This document shows, piece after piece, positions 8,531 to 16,208 of a DNA stretch of 64,000 nt. Source of the stretch: Saccharopolyspora_D taberi (GTDB taxonomy: Bacteria; Actinomycetota; Actinomycetes; Mycobacteriales; Pseudonocardiaceae); the NCBI RefSeq assembly GCF_039534165.1, contig NZ_BAAAUX010000014.1, forward strand, positions 682,001 through 746,000, in the 5' to 3' direction. The notes beneath the pieces were generated by a model, which searched no databases, was not told where the DNA came from, and worked only from the letters and a program-made list of their open reading frames with translations. Made by a program: the position numbers and the translations under genes. How positions within the stretch are numbered: position 1 is the first letter of the stretch; every line of letters begins with the position of its first letter.

Positions 8531-9358
8531 ATGACCGGCTTCGGACCCGCCATCGACACCCGGCCGCTGTACCCGCGCGAGCGGGGGCTGCTGCTCGACC
8601 TGCTCTCGGCACTGCCCTCGGCAGACTGGGACTGCCCCACCGTCTGTCCAGGGTGGACGGTGCACGACATCGTCGGGCACGTTCTCAACGACTACCTGCG
8701 GCGCCTCTCCGGCAGCAGGGACGGCCACCGGGGCGCCGTCTTCGCCGACGACGAGACGCTGCCCGCGTACCTGGCGCGCACCAACGAGGAATTCGTCCGC
8801 GCCGCCCGGCAGTGCAGTCCGGCGGTCATGACCGGGCTGCTGGCGCACCTGGGCCCGCAGCTGGACGAGCTGTGGGCGGCCCGCGACCTCGACGCCCCGG
8901 CGGATCTCGACGTGTCGTGGGCGGCCGACGACCGCCCCAGTCCGGCCTGGCTCGACATCGCCCGCGACTACACCGAGTTCTGGGTCCACCAGCAGCAGAT
9001 CCGCGACGCGGTCGAACGCCCCGGCGCCGAGGATCCCGAGCTGATGGCTCCCGTCATCGACACGTTCATGCGGGCTCTGCCGCACTCGCTCCGCGACCAG
9101 GACCGGCCGATCGGGACCGCCGTGGGCTTCACCGTCACCGGTCCGTCCGGTGGTGACTGGCTCGCGGTCAGCACTCCGAGCGGATGGCGGCTGGGCTCCG
9201 GCGCCGACCTGGCCGCGCGGGTGACGATGGACCAGGACGCGTTCTGGCGGCTGGCCACCCGCGGCATCCCGGTCGAGGCCGCCCGGGAGCGGTCGAGCGC
9301 CGAGGGCGACCGAGAGCTGGTCGCAGCCGCGACCTCGCTGCTGGCCATCGTGCGCTGA
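8531..9358 (+). CDS. Maleylpyruvate isomerase family protein (TIGR03083)
   Basis: A 275-residue MDMPI/DinB-fold protein, the second in this window. It has the family N-terminus CPTVCPGWTVHDIVGHVLNDYL with the first His ligand, a central EFWVHQQQIRDAV with the second, and a C-terminal SCP2-like half (VTGPSGGDWLAVS...). Members are thiol-dependent isomerases or transferases using mycothiol; the substrate here is not known. It follows the acyl-CoA ligase by 42 bp and may be co-transcribed with it. Confidence 0.85.
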   Translation: MTGFGPAIDTRPLYPRERGLLLDLLSALPSADWDCPTVCPGWTVHDIVGHVLNDYLRRLSGSRDGHRGAVFADDETLPAYLARTNEEFVRAARQCSPAVMTGLLAHLGPQLDELWAARDLDAPADLDVSWAADDRPSPAWLDIARDYTEFWVHQQQIRDAVERPGAEDPELMAPVIDTFMRALPHSLRDQDRPIGTAVGFTVTGPSGGDWLAVSTPSGWRLGSGADLAARVTMDQDAFWRLATRGIPVEAARERSSAEGDRELVAAATSLLAIVR

Positions 9359-9386
9359 CCGCGGAAGTGATCTTCGACGGGGTTGC

Positions 9387-9416
9387 TTGACAGCCCGACG
9401 CGCGGACTGCGAATGT
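9387..9416 (+). promoter_or_regulatory. Probable sigma-70-type promoter of the B12-controlled operon
   Basis: TTGACA at 9387-9392 is followed after 18 bp by GAATGT at 9411-9416, an acceptable -35/-10 pair ending just upstream of the riboswitch aptamer. This is seen by eye and has not been mapped. Confidence 0.5.
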
Positions 9417-9600
9417 CACCGCACAAGTTCATGCGACGGCGCCCAGGAAGCCGGTGCGAATCCGGCACGGTCCCGCCACTGTGAATGGGGAGCCGCCCGC
9501 GCACGATTGCCACTGCCGGTGAAACGGTGGGAAGGCGCGCGGACGGCGAAGATCCATGAGTCAGGAGACTGACGTCGTCGTGCCGATTCGCACGGGGTCG
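9417..9600 (+). ncRNA. Cobalamin (AdoCbl) riboswitch
   Basis: The leader contains the conserved aptamer of cobalamin riboswitches in order. The core GCCGGTGCGAATCCGGCACG and GGTCCCGCCACTGTGA lie at about 9450-9484, a peripheral GCCACTGCCGGTGAAACGG arm with GGGAAGGC follows, and the B12 box with AGTCAGGAGACTGAC ends at about 9573. Two small hairpins (9579-9594 and 9594-9609) follow and lie directly before a strong Shine-Dalgarno sequence (GGAGGAGG, 9610-9617). Translational control is therefore more likely than termination; no T-tract is present. High B12 should repress the downstream genes, tying them to cobalt or corrinoid status. Confidence 0.95.
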
Positions 9601-9626
9601 CGGAGCCCCGGAGGAGGTACTTCGAC

Positions 9627-9722
9627 GTGCCGCACCACGTCGCGCGCAGCGCTGCCGTCCCATGCCACCGGACCGGTCCGTCCCGTCCGGCGCACTTCTC
9701 CACACCGGAACCGCAGAACTGA
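9627..9722 (+). CDS. Short His/Cys-containing leader peptide (31 aa)
   Basis: A GTG codon stands 9 bp after GGAGGAGG, the best Shine-Dalgarno sequence in the leader. It opens a 31-codon frame beginning MPHHVARSAAVPCHRTG and ending FSTPEPQN, with four His and one Cys. It lies between the riboswitch and the first recognised gene and is not part of the aptamer. It may be a real small protein, perhaps metal-binding, or a translated leader that transmits the riboswitch state to the next gene. No homologue is recognised. Confidence 0.45.
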   Translation: MPHHVARSAAVPCHRTGPSRPAHFSTPEPQN

Positions 9723-9784
9723 TCCACCCACCTCGCGGTGGAACCCGGTCCTGCTCGAAAAAGCCGATTCCGTGGAGAATCCCG

Positions 9785-10648
9785 TTGCTTCCCACTACAG
9801 CCCCACCCCGTCCTGCGCCGCATTCGGCCCTGACCGCGGTGGCCGACCGAGTGCGCGCGGCCGATCCGGACCGCCCCGCCGAGGCGCGCCTGGACCACGT
9901 CCGGACCTCGGTCGCCTTCATGACCGTCCAAAGTGCACACCACGTCGGCCGGAGCTCCGGCTACGCGAACTCCGTGCTCAGCCTCCGGATCGGCGGCGCG
10001 ATCGGTTCCTGCGCCGTGGAACCGGGCGAGCTCGATCCCGGCGCGGTGCGCGATCTGGTGGGCAGGAACGTCGCCGAGCTGCTTGAGCACCCCGAGCCCG
10101 CGGTGCGGGTCGCGGTCCTCGACGCCTATCTCGCATTCCTGCTCCCGCACACCGAACACCCCGGCAGCAGGACGGTTCGCGTCCCTGGCGGGACGTCGCT
10201 GGCCAAGTCCACTGCTCGCGCGCGGGAGGTCGCGAAGCTCGTGCCGCTTGCCGAGGGCGACACCGTCGCCGTGATCGGCGTGGTGAACTCGCTGCTGGCC
10301 GCCCTGCGCGAGCGCGGCGCACGGTGCGTTCCGTGCGATCTCAAGGGCGGTCGCACCGAGTGGGACGAGCCGATCGTGCCGGACCACCGGCAGGCGATGA
10401 CCGGGGCGCAGGCGGTGCTGGCGTCCGGAATGGTGCTGGGCAACGGGACCTTCGACGAGATCTCCGCGTTCTGCCGCGAGCAGCGGCTGCCGCTGGTGCT
10501 GTTCGCGCAAACCGGCAGCGCGGTACTGCGCGAACTGCTCGGCGCGGACGTGCACGCCCTGTCGGCCGAGCCGTACCCGTTTTTCTGGCTGACCGGTGAC
10601 AGCACCGACATCCACCTCTACGCGGCGGAAACCGGTGAGCGCCCGTGA
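9785..10648 (+). CDS. Rossmann-like DUF4213/DUF364 protein, putative heavy-metal chelation
   Basis: A 287-residue cytosolic protein. The N-terminal half (about 12-130) resembles DUF4213 and the C-terminal half DUF364, whose pattern is clear: GDTVAVIGVV, a charged stretch with WDEPIVPDH, then the family-specific LASGMVLGNGTFDEI (212-226) and a final strand with a short WLTGDS tail. Pfam labels both domains putative heavy-metal chelation; no biochemical reaction is established. I chose the TTG at 9785 because GTGGAG lies about 9 bp upstream; an ATG at 9662 has no ribosome site. It is the first large gene after the riboswitch and is coupled to the PLP enzyme by a GTGA overlap. Confidence 0.8.
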   Translation: MLPTTAPPRPAPHSALTAVADRVRAADPDRPAEARLDHVRTSVAFMTVQSAHHVGRSSGYANSVLSLRIGGAIGSCAVEPGELDPGAVRDLVGRNVAELLEHPEPAVRVAVLDAYLAFLLPHTEHPGSRTVRVPGGTSLAKSTARAREVAKLVPLAEGDTVAVIGVVNSLLAALRERGARCVPCDLKGGRTEWDEPIVPDHRQAMTGAQAVLASGMVLGNGTFDEISAFCREQRLPLVLFAQTGSAVLRELLGADVHALSAEPYPFFWLTGDSTDIHLYAAETGERP

Positions 10649-11724
10649 CCGCCGTCAGCACCTCCTGGACCGCGGGCGGCCCCAGGTGCCGTTCCGTGCT
10701 GGAACTCGTCGGCAACACCCCGGTCCTGCGGATCGACGCCCCGCTCCCCCGGCCGCACCCGGGTTTCTGGGCGAAGCTCGAAGGTTTCGCCCCCGGCGGG
10801 ATGAAAGCCAGGGCGGCGCTGTCGCTGATCCGGGGAGCGCGCAGGCGTGGCGAACTGCTGCCCGGGGCGACGGTCGTGGAATCCAGCAGCGGCACGCTCG
10901 GCATCGGCCTGGCCTGCGTCGGGTCCGCACTGGGCCACCCGGTGGTGGTCGTGGCCGACAGCGAGCTCGACGGGATGACGCACGCCCTGCTGCGGGCGCA
11001 CGGCGCCGAGGTCGAGATCGTGCGGCAGCCCCACCCCACCGGCGGATGGCAGCGCGCCCGGCGTGACCGCGTGGCGCGGGTGCTGTCGCGGCGGCCGGGC
11101 GCCTACTGGCCGGACCAGTACAACAACCCCGACAACCCGGCCGGGTACGCCGCGCTCGGCAAGGAGCTCATCGGCCAGTTCGAGCGGCTGGACGTCCTGG
11201 TGTGCAGCGTCGGAACCGGCGGGCACAGCGCGGGAATCGCGTCGGTGGTCCGCGAGCGCTGGCCGCACATCAGGATCGTCGGCGTGGACTCGGTCGGCTC
11301 GACGGTGTTCGGCCGGACCGCCGCGCCGCGGCTGATGCGCGGGCTCGGCAGCAGCATCCACCCGCGCAACGTCGCCTACGAGATCTTCGACGAGGTGCAC
11401 TGGGTCGGCCCGGCCGAAGCCGCCGACGCCTGCCGCAGGCTCGCCGCGGGTTCGTTCGTCACCGGCGGCTGGAGCACCGGCGCGGTCGCGCTGGTGGCCG
11501 CGTGGTGCGCGCGGGAACTGGGGTCGGACCTGGTGTGCGGGGTGTTCCCGGACGGCCCGCACCGGTACTGGCAGACCATCTTCGACGACGCCTATCACCT
11601 CGACCACGGCCTGGTCCCCCGGGCGAGTTCACCATCCGAAGTGGACTCCGGCTGGACCAGGACGCGCGAGGTGGCCGACCCGTGCGGCGGAGCCGGTTGC
11701 GAGACCTGCGGGGACCGGACGTGA
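10645..11724 (+). CDS. PLP-dependent cysteine synthase-like enzyme with C-terminal Cys motif
   Basis: A 359-residue fold-type II PLP enzyme of the cysteine synthase/SbnA group. The Schiff-base lysine is in APGGMKAR (K54). The substrate loop reads SSSGTLG where CysK has TSGNTG, so the usual Asn is missing, and the PLP phosphate loop is VGTGGHSAG. These changes argue against plain cysteine synthesis and suit beta-replacement with another amine, as in SbnA-type diaminopropionate chemistry (inferred). The C-terminus carries C347-x4-C352-x2-C355, a possible metal or Fe-S site. It starts with GTG overlapping the preceding stop and is coupled to the MFS gene in the same way. Confidence 0.88.
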   Translation: MTAVSTSWTAGGPRCRSVLELVGNTPVLRIDAPLPRPHPGFWAKLEGFAPGGMKARAALSLIRGARRRGELLPGATVVESSSGTLGIGLACVGSALGHPVVVVADSELDGMTHALLRAHGAEVEIVRQPHPTGGWQRARRDRVARVLSRRPGAYWPDQYNNPDNPAGYAALGKELIGQFERLDVLVCSVGTGGHSAGIASVVRERWPHIRIVGVDSVGSTVFGRTAAPRLMRGLGSSIHPRNVAYEIFDEVHWVGPAEAADACRRLAAGSFVTGGWSTGAVALVAAWCARELGSDLVCGVFPDGPHRYWQTIFDDAYHLDHGLVPRASSPSEVDSGWTRTREVADPCGGAGCETCGDRT

Positions 11725-12971
11725 GGGCCGCGGACTTCCGGCAGCTCTCGCCCGCGTCGCGGCTGCTGGTGATCAACCAGTTCGGCATCAACGTCGGCTT
11801 CTACATGCTGCTGCCGTTCCTGGCCACTTACATGAGCGGCCAGCTCGGCCACGGCGCCGCGGTGATCGGCCTGGTGCTCGGGGTGCGGAACCTGAGTCAG
11901 CAGGGGATGTTCCTGCTCGGCGGCACCGCGGCGGACCGGCTCGGCTGCCGGCCGATGATCATCACCGGCTGCGCGCTGCGGGTGGTTTCCTTCGGGCTGT
12001 TCGGCGTGTTCACCGCGCTGCCCGGGCTGTTCACCGCCGCCGTGCTCACGGGTCTGGCCGGTGCCCTGTTCAACCCGGCGGTGCGCACCTACATCATGCA
12101 CGAGGCCGGGGAGCGGCGGGCCGAGACGTTCGCGGTGTTCAACGTCTTCGCGCACGCGGGCACGCTCGTCGGCCCGCTGCTCGGCGCGGCCCTGCTCGCG
12201 GTCGACTTCCGGGTGACCGCGCTGGTGGCGTGCATCGCCTTCGCCGTGCTGACGGTCGCGCAGATCGTCGTCCTGCCCCGCCAGGACCGCGCTCCGCAGC
12301 GCGGCAGCGTCCTGGGCAGCTGGCGCGAGGTGGTCACCAACCGGCGGTTCCTGGCGTTCACGCTCGCGCTGTCGGCCTACTTCGCGCTCTACAACCAGCT
12401 CTACCTGATGATTCCGCTTGAGGCCCAGCGGGTTTCCGGGCTCAGCGAGGCGGTCGCCGCGGTGTTCGTGGTGTCGACCGCCATCGGCATCGCCGGGCAG
12501 GTGCGGATCACGCGGTGGTGCCGGGAGCGGTGGAGCGCGGGCCGGTCGGTGGCGATCGGGCTGGTGTGCATGGGGACCTCGTTCGTGCCGGTTCTCGTGA
12601 GCGGCCCGCTGATCGCGGCGGGCGAGCCGGACCGGCCGGGGATCGCACTGGTGTGCCTGCCGGTGCTGCTCACGACTGTGCTGTTCACGATCGGCCAGGC
12701 CATCACCAATCCGTTCGCGATGGAACTGCTGCCGATCGTGGGCAGCGAACGGCTGGCCGGCACCTACTACGGCTTCTACTACCTGGTGTCCAGCGTGGTC
12801 GCGGCCGGGGTCGGCTGGCTCGCGGGCGCGCTGCTCGACGTCGTCGGCGGGCCCGCCCCGTGGCTGGTGCTGCTCGCGGTGGGACTGGCCGGTGGGATCG
12901 GGGCCGCGGCGCTGGAACGACGCGGGTGGCTGATCCGGGAACCGGCGACGGCAGAAGGGAAAGCGGCGTGA
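11721..12971 (+). CDS. MFS transporter, B12-regulated, possible metallophore exporter
   Basis: A 416-residue membrane protein with about 12 hydrophobic segments and the MFS loop motif after helix 2 (GGTAADRLGCRP). It resembles the MdtH-like drug-exporter branch. It begins at a GTG that overlaps the PLP-enzyme stop (GTGA), and its own end overlaps the lipoprotein gene in the same manner, so expression is locked to that of the enzymes and importer. By analogy with staphylopine-type systems, where an MFS protein exports the chelator that an Opp/Nik-type importer takes back, it may export the product of the two preceding genes (inferred). Confidence 0.87.
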   Translation: MRAADFRQLSPASRLLVINQFGINVGFYMLLPFLATYMSGQLGHGAAVIGLVLGVRNLSQQGMFLLGGTAADRLGCRPMIITGCALRVVSFGLFGVFTALPGLFTAAVLTGLAGALFNPAVRTYIMHEAGERRAETFAVFNVFAHAGTLVGPLLGAALLAVDFRVTALVACIAFAVLTVAQIVVLPRQDRAPQRGSVLGSWREVVTNRRFLAFTLALSAYFALYNQLYLMIPLEAQRVSGLSEAVAAVFVVSTAIGIAGQVRITRWCRERWSAGRSVAIGLVCMGTSFVPVLVSGPLIAAGEPDRPGIALVCLPVLLTTVLFTIGQAITNPFAMELLPIVGSERLAGTYYGFYYLVSSVVAAGVGWLAGALLDVVGGPAPWLVLLAVGLAGGIGAAALERRGWLIREPATAEGKAA

Positions 12972-14482
12972 GACTCGACCGCAGAAGTCTGTTCAGGGGC
13001 GCGCTGGCCGCGCTCGCGGTGTCCTCGGCCTCCGCCTGCGGCGGCGCGTCCGGCTCGGGTGGCCGGCTGCGGGTGGCGTTCCCGACCGCGGGAGCCAAGG
13101 AAACGCTCGACCCGCACACGAGCTCGCTGTTCGTCGACCAGGCGCGGGCCAAGGCGCTGTTCGACACGCTGGTCGGCTACGCCGACGACATGAGCGTGGT
13201 GCCCCGGCTTGCCGAGTCGTGGGAACCCGACGCCACCGGCACCCGGTGGCTGGTCCGGCTGCGCCAGGCGCGGTTCCACGACAACCGGCCGGTCACCGCC
13301 GACGACGTGCTCTACAGCTACCGGCGCATCGCCGACCCCGCCACGGCTTCGCCCGCCCGGCGGCAGTTCGCCGCCGTCGACTTCGCCGCCAGCCGCGCGC
13401 GGTCGGCCACCGAGCTGGAGCTCGTGCTGCGGGCGCCGGACTTCGAGTTCCCCTCGGCGTGGGGCGCGCCCGCGACCGAGATCATCCCCGCCGGGACAGG
13501 GGATTTCGCGGCGCCGGTCGGCTCCGGGCCGTTCCGGTTCTCCTCGTTCCAGCCCGGCCGCCCCGCCGTGTTCGCCCGGTTCGACGGGCACTGGTCCGGC
13601 GCCGCGACACCCGCCGAGCTGGAGTTCGTGCCGATCAACGACGAGAGCGCCCGCGTGGCCGCGCTGATGTCGGGCCAGGTGCACTACATCCACGACGTCA
13701 GCGCGAACTCGGCGAGCCTCCTGCGAGGCGACAACCGCGCCCGGCTGCTCGCCGCGCCGCACGGCACCATGCAGGCCGTCGCGCTCAAGGTCGACCGCCC
13801 GCCGTTCGACGACCCGCGCGTCGTGCGGGCCGTTCTGTCCGGAGTGGACAGGCAAGCGCTGCTCGACATCGCGCTCAGCGGCCACGGCAGGCTCGGCAAC
13901 GACCTGTTCGGCAAGGGGCTCAAGTACTACCCGGAGGACTTCCCGCAGCGGCAGCGGGATCCCGGACTCGCGCGGTCGCTGCTGCGGGAGGCGGGTGCCG
14001 ACGGGATGGAGTTCGAGCTGCTGACCAGCGCGGCCGACCCCTACTTCGAGCCGGCCGCGACGCTGATCTCCCAGCAGCTCGGCGACATCGGCCTGCGGGT
14101 CAGCCCGCGCGTGGGCCCGTCCGAGACGTACTTCTCCGACATCAAGAACAACGGGGTCGCCGCCCACACGAGAACCGCCACCCTGCCGGTGCCGACGTTC
14201 CTGGCCCAGCGCATGCGCGGTGACGCGGGCAGCAACAACTACACCGGGTACCGCTCGGCGGAGTTCGACGCGCTGGCCACCCGGGCCGCGAGCACCGCCG
14301 ACGAGGCGGAGCGGACGCGGCTGCTCGCCGACGCCCAGCGCCTGGCCCGCGACAGCAGCGGCCTGCTGGTGTGGGGGTTCAGCGACTGGAACGTCGCGGT
14401 GGCCGACGGGGTGACCGGGGTCCGGCCCGCACCGCCGAACTCGCTGGACTGGGCGCGGTTCGACCGGGTCTCCCCCGGCTGA
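12968..14482 (+). CDS. Substrate-binding lipoprotein of Opp/Nik-type ABC importer, Tat-exported
   Basis: A 504-residue family 5 solute-binding protein. The N-terminus has a twin-arginine motif (DRRSLFRG) and a lipobox ending SSASAC at about residue 23, so it should be exported folded and anchored as a lipoprotein. The SBP_bac_5 hallmarks follow: LAESWEPDATGTRWLVRLR, DDVLYSYRR and a GSGPFRF segment, then the second lobe. NikA and CntA, which bind metal-chelator complexes, belong to the same family, fitting a cobalt-complex ligand (inferred from the riboswitch). GTG start with 4-bp overlap to the MFS gene. Confidence 0.9.
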   Translation: MRLDRRSLFRGALAALAVSSASACGGASGSGGRLRVAFPTAGAKETLDPHTSSLFVDQARAKALFDTLVGYADDMSVVPRLAESWEPDATGTRWLVRLRQARFHDNRPVTADDVLYSYRRIADPATASPARRQFAAVDFAASRARSATELELVLRAPDFEFPSAWGAPATEIIPAGTGDFAAPVGSGPFRFSSFQPGRPAVFARFDGHWSGAATPAELEFVPINDESARVAALMSGQVHYIHDVSANSASLLRGDNRARLLAAPHGTMQAVALKVDRPPFDDPRVVRAVLSGVDRQALLDIALSGHGRLGNDLFGKGLKYYPEDFPQRQRDPGLARSLLREAGADGMEFELLTSAADPYFEPAATLISQQLGDIGLRVSPRVGPSETYFSDIKNNGVAAHTRTATLPVPTFLAQRMRGDAGSNNYTGYRSAEFDALATRAASTADEAERTRLLADAQRLARDSSGLLVWGFSDWNVAVADGVTGVRPAPPNSLDWARFDRVSPG

Positions 14483-15429
14483 TGGCGCGGTTCGCGCTGC
14501 GGCGGCTGGTGGTCGCCGCCTGCCAGCTCGCGGCGGTCGCGGTCACCGTCTTCGCCCTGACGTCGGTCCTGCCGGGCGACACCGCCGTGGTCGTCCTCGG
14601 CGAGCACGCGACCGACGAGCAGGTGGCGGCGCTGCGCGAGCGGCTGCGGCTGGACGTTCCGCCGTGGCAGCGGTTCGCGGAGTGGCTGGCCGGGTTGCCG
14701 CGCGGCGACCTGGGGACGTCGCTGCTGACCGGCACCGCCGTCTCCGACGAGATCTCCCGCGGGTTCGCCACCACCGCGTTGCTCGCCCTCCTGGCGCTCG
14801 CGGTGGTGATCCCGCTGGCGCTGGCGATCGGGGTCGGCACGGGGCTGCGCCGGGGTTCCGCGCTGGATCGCGGGCTCAACGGTGTGGTCGTGATGCTCGA
14901 CTCGATCCCGGAGTTCGCGCTCGCCCTCGTGCTCGTCGCCCTGTTCTCGCTGCACCTCGGCTGGCTGCCCGCGACCGCGGCGGGCGCGTCGGGGTGGTCT
15001 CTCGCCGCCGAGCCCGCGGTCCTCGTGCTGCCCGTGGGTGTCCTGGTGTGCAAGCAGTTGTGCGCGCTGGCGCGGCAGGTGCGCGTCGGCGTGGCCGAGG
15101 CCGACAGCGCGGAATACGCGATGCACGTCAGGCTCCACGGCCTGCCCGAACGCGCGGTCGTGCTCCGGCACGTGCTGCCCAACGGGCTCGCGCCGGCGGT
15201 GCAGCAGCTTGCCCGGGCGGTCGACGGGCTGCTCGGCGGAGTCGTGGTGGTCGAAGCCGTGTTCGCCCTGCCGGGGATGGGTTCCGGGTTCGTCGGTGCG
15301 GTCATGGCGCGCGATCTGCCCGCAGTGCAGGGATACGCCCTGGTCTTCGCGATCACCACGATCGTGCTGAACCTGCTCGCGGACCTCGCCTCCCGAAGGC
15401 TCGTCCCACAACGCGAGGTGGTCGCGTGA
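14482..15429 (+). CDS. ABC permease, DppB/NikB type (B12-regulated operon)
   Basis: A 315-residue membrane protein with an N-terminal helix (RRLVVAACQLAAVAVTVFAL), the VLPGD motif that follows it in DppB/NikB proteins, and a coupling loop around ADSAEYAMHVRLHGLPERAVVLRH. Family features near the end include EAVFALPGMGS. It starts at an ATG overlapping the previous stop (TGATG). With the next gene it forms the membrane channel of the importer. Confidence 0.9.
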   Translation: MARFALRRLVVAACQLAAVAVTVFALTSVLPGDTAVVVLGEHATDEQVAALRERLRLDVPPWQRFAEWLAGLPRGDLGTSLLTGTAVSDEISRGFATTALLALLALAVVIPLALAIGVGTGLRRGSALDRGLNGVVVMLDSIPEFALALVLVALFSLHLGWLPATAAGASGWSLAAEPAVLVLPVGVLVCKQLCALARQVRVGVAEADSAEYAMHVRLHGLPERAVVLRHVLPNGLAPAVQQLARAVDGLLGGVVVVEAVFALPGMGSGFVGAVMARDLPAVQGYALVFAITTIVLNLLADLASRRLVPQREVVA

Positions 15430-16208
15430 GGCGCTTGTCCCTGCTCGCCGGGTCCGTCCTGCTCGGCGTTCCCGCGCTCACCGCGCTGTTCGGTCCGCTG
15501 CTCGCGGGCCCACTGCGCTCGCAGGCCCGGCCGTTGCTGTCGCCGAGCCCCGGTTTCCCGCTGGGGACCGACGTCCTGGGCCGCGACGTCCTCGCGCTCG
15601 CGCTCAGCGGCGGCGCTTCGCTCGTCGCGCTCGCGGGCCTGTCGCTCGCACTGGCCTACCTGGTCGGCGTACCGCTGGCGCTGCTGGCCACCGGGCGCGG
15701 CGGCGGATTCCTGCTGCGCTTCCTGGACTTCGTGCTCGCCCTTCCCGGGCTGCTCGTGCTGCTGGTGCTGGCCGCGTCCGGCTGGCGCGGCGCGGTGCCG
15801 CTGACCGCCGCCATCGCCGTGCTCCAGCTGCCCGCGGTGGTGCGGATCGTGCGCACCGCCGCGCTGGCACCCGGCTGCCGCGCGGCGGTGGAGGCGATGA
15901 CGATGCAGGGCGAGACCTGGTGGCGGATCCGCGTCGGCTACCTCGGGCGGGCCGTGCTGGGCCCGGTCCTGGTCGACGCGGGAACCCGGCTCGGCCTCGT
16001 GCTCTACCTGCTGGCGTCGGCGAACTTCCTCGGCCTCGGGCAGGCGCCGTCGGCCAGCGACTGGGCCGTGCTGGTCGAGCGCAACAAGCAGGCCCTCTTC
16101 CTGCAACCGTTCGCGGTCCTGGTGCCCGCGCTCCTGCTGGTGTCGCTGTGCGTGGGGACCAACCTGCTGGTGGACCAGGCGCTCGCGCGCCGGAACGGGA
16201 ACCCATGA
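15426..16208 (+). CDS. ABC permease, DppC/NikC type (B12-regulated operon)
   Basis: A 260-residue permease, somewhat shorter than typical DppC proteins. It shows GTDVLGRDVLALALSGG, the segment that follows the first helix in DppC/NikC, about five membrane helices and the coupling loop RAAVEAMTMQGETWW. It begins at GTG with a 4-bp overlap and ends with a 4-bp overlap into the ATPase gene. No domain is missing, but the N-terminal cytoplasmic tail is very short. Confidence 0.88.
   Translation: MRRLSLLAGSVLLGVPALTALFGPLLAGPLRSQARPLLSPSPGFPLGTDVLGRDVLALALSGGASLVALAGLSLALAYLVGVPLALLATGRGGGFLLRFLDFVLALPGLLVLLVLAASGWRGAVPLTAAIAVLQLPAVVRIVRTAALAPGCRAAVEAMTMQGETWWRIRVGYLGRAVLGPVLVDAGTRLGLVLYLLASANFLGLGQAPSASDWAVLVERNKQALFLQPFAVLVPALLLVSLCVGTNLLVDQALARRNGNP

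Noticed and set aside
9556..10086. An ATG-started frame beginning inside the cobalamin riboswitch.
   Set aside because: The ATG lies in the conserved B12-box region and the product has no family; the riboswitch explains the sequence.
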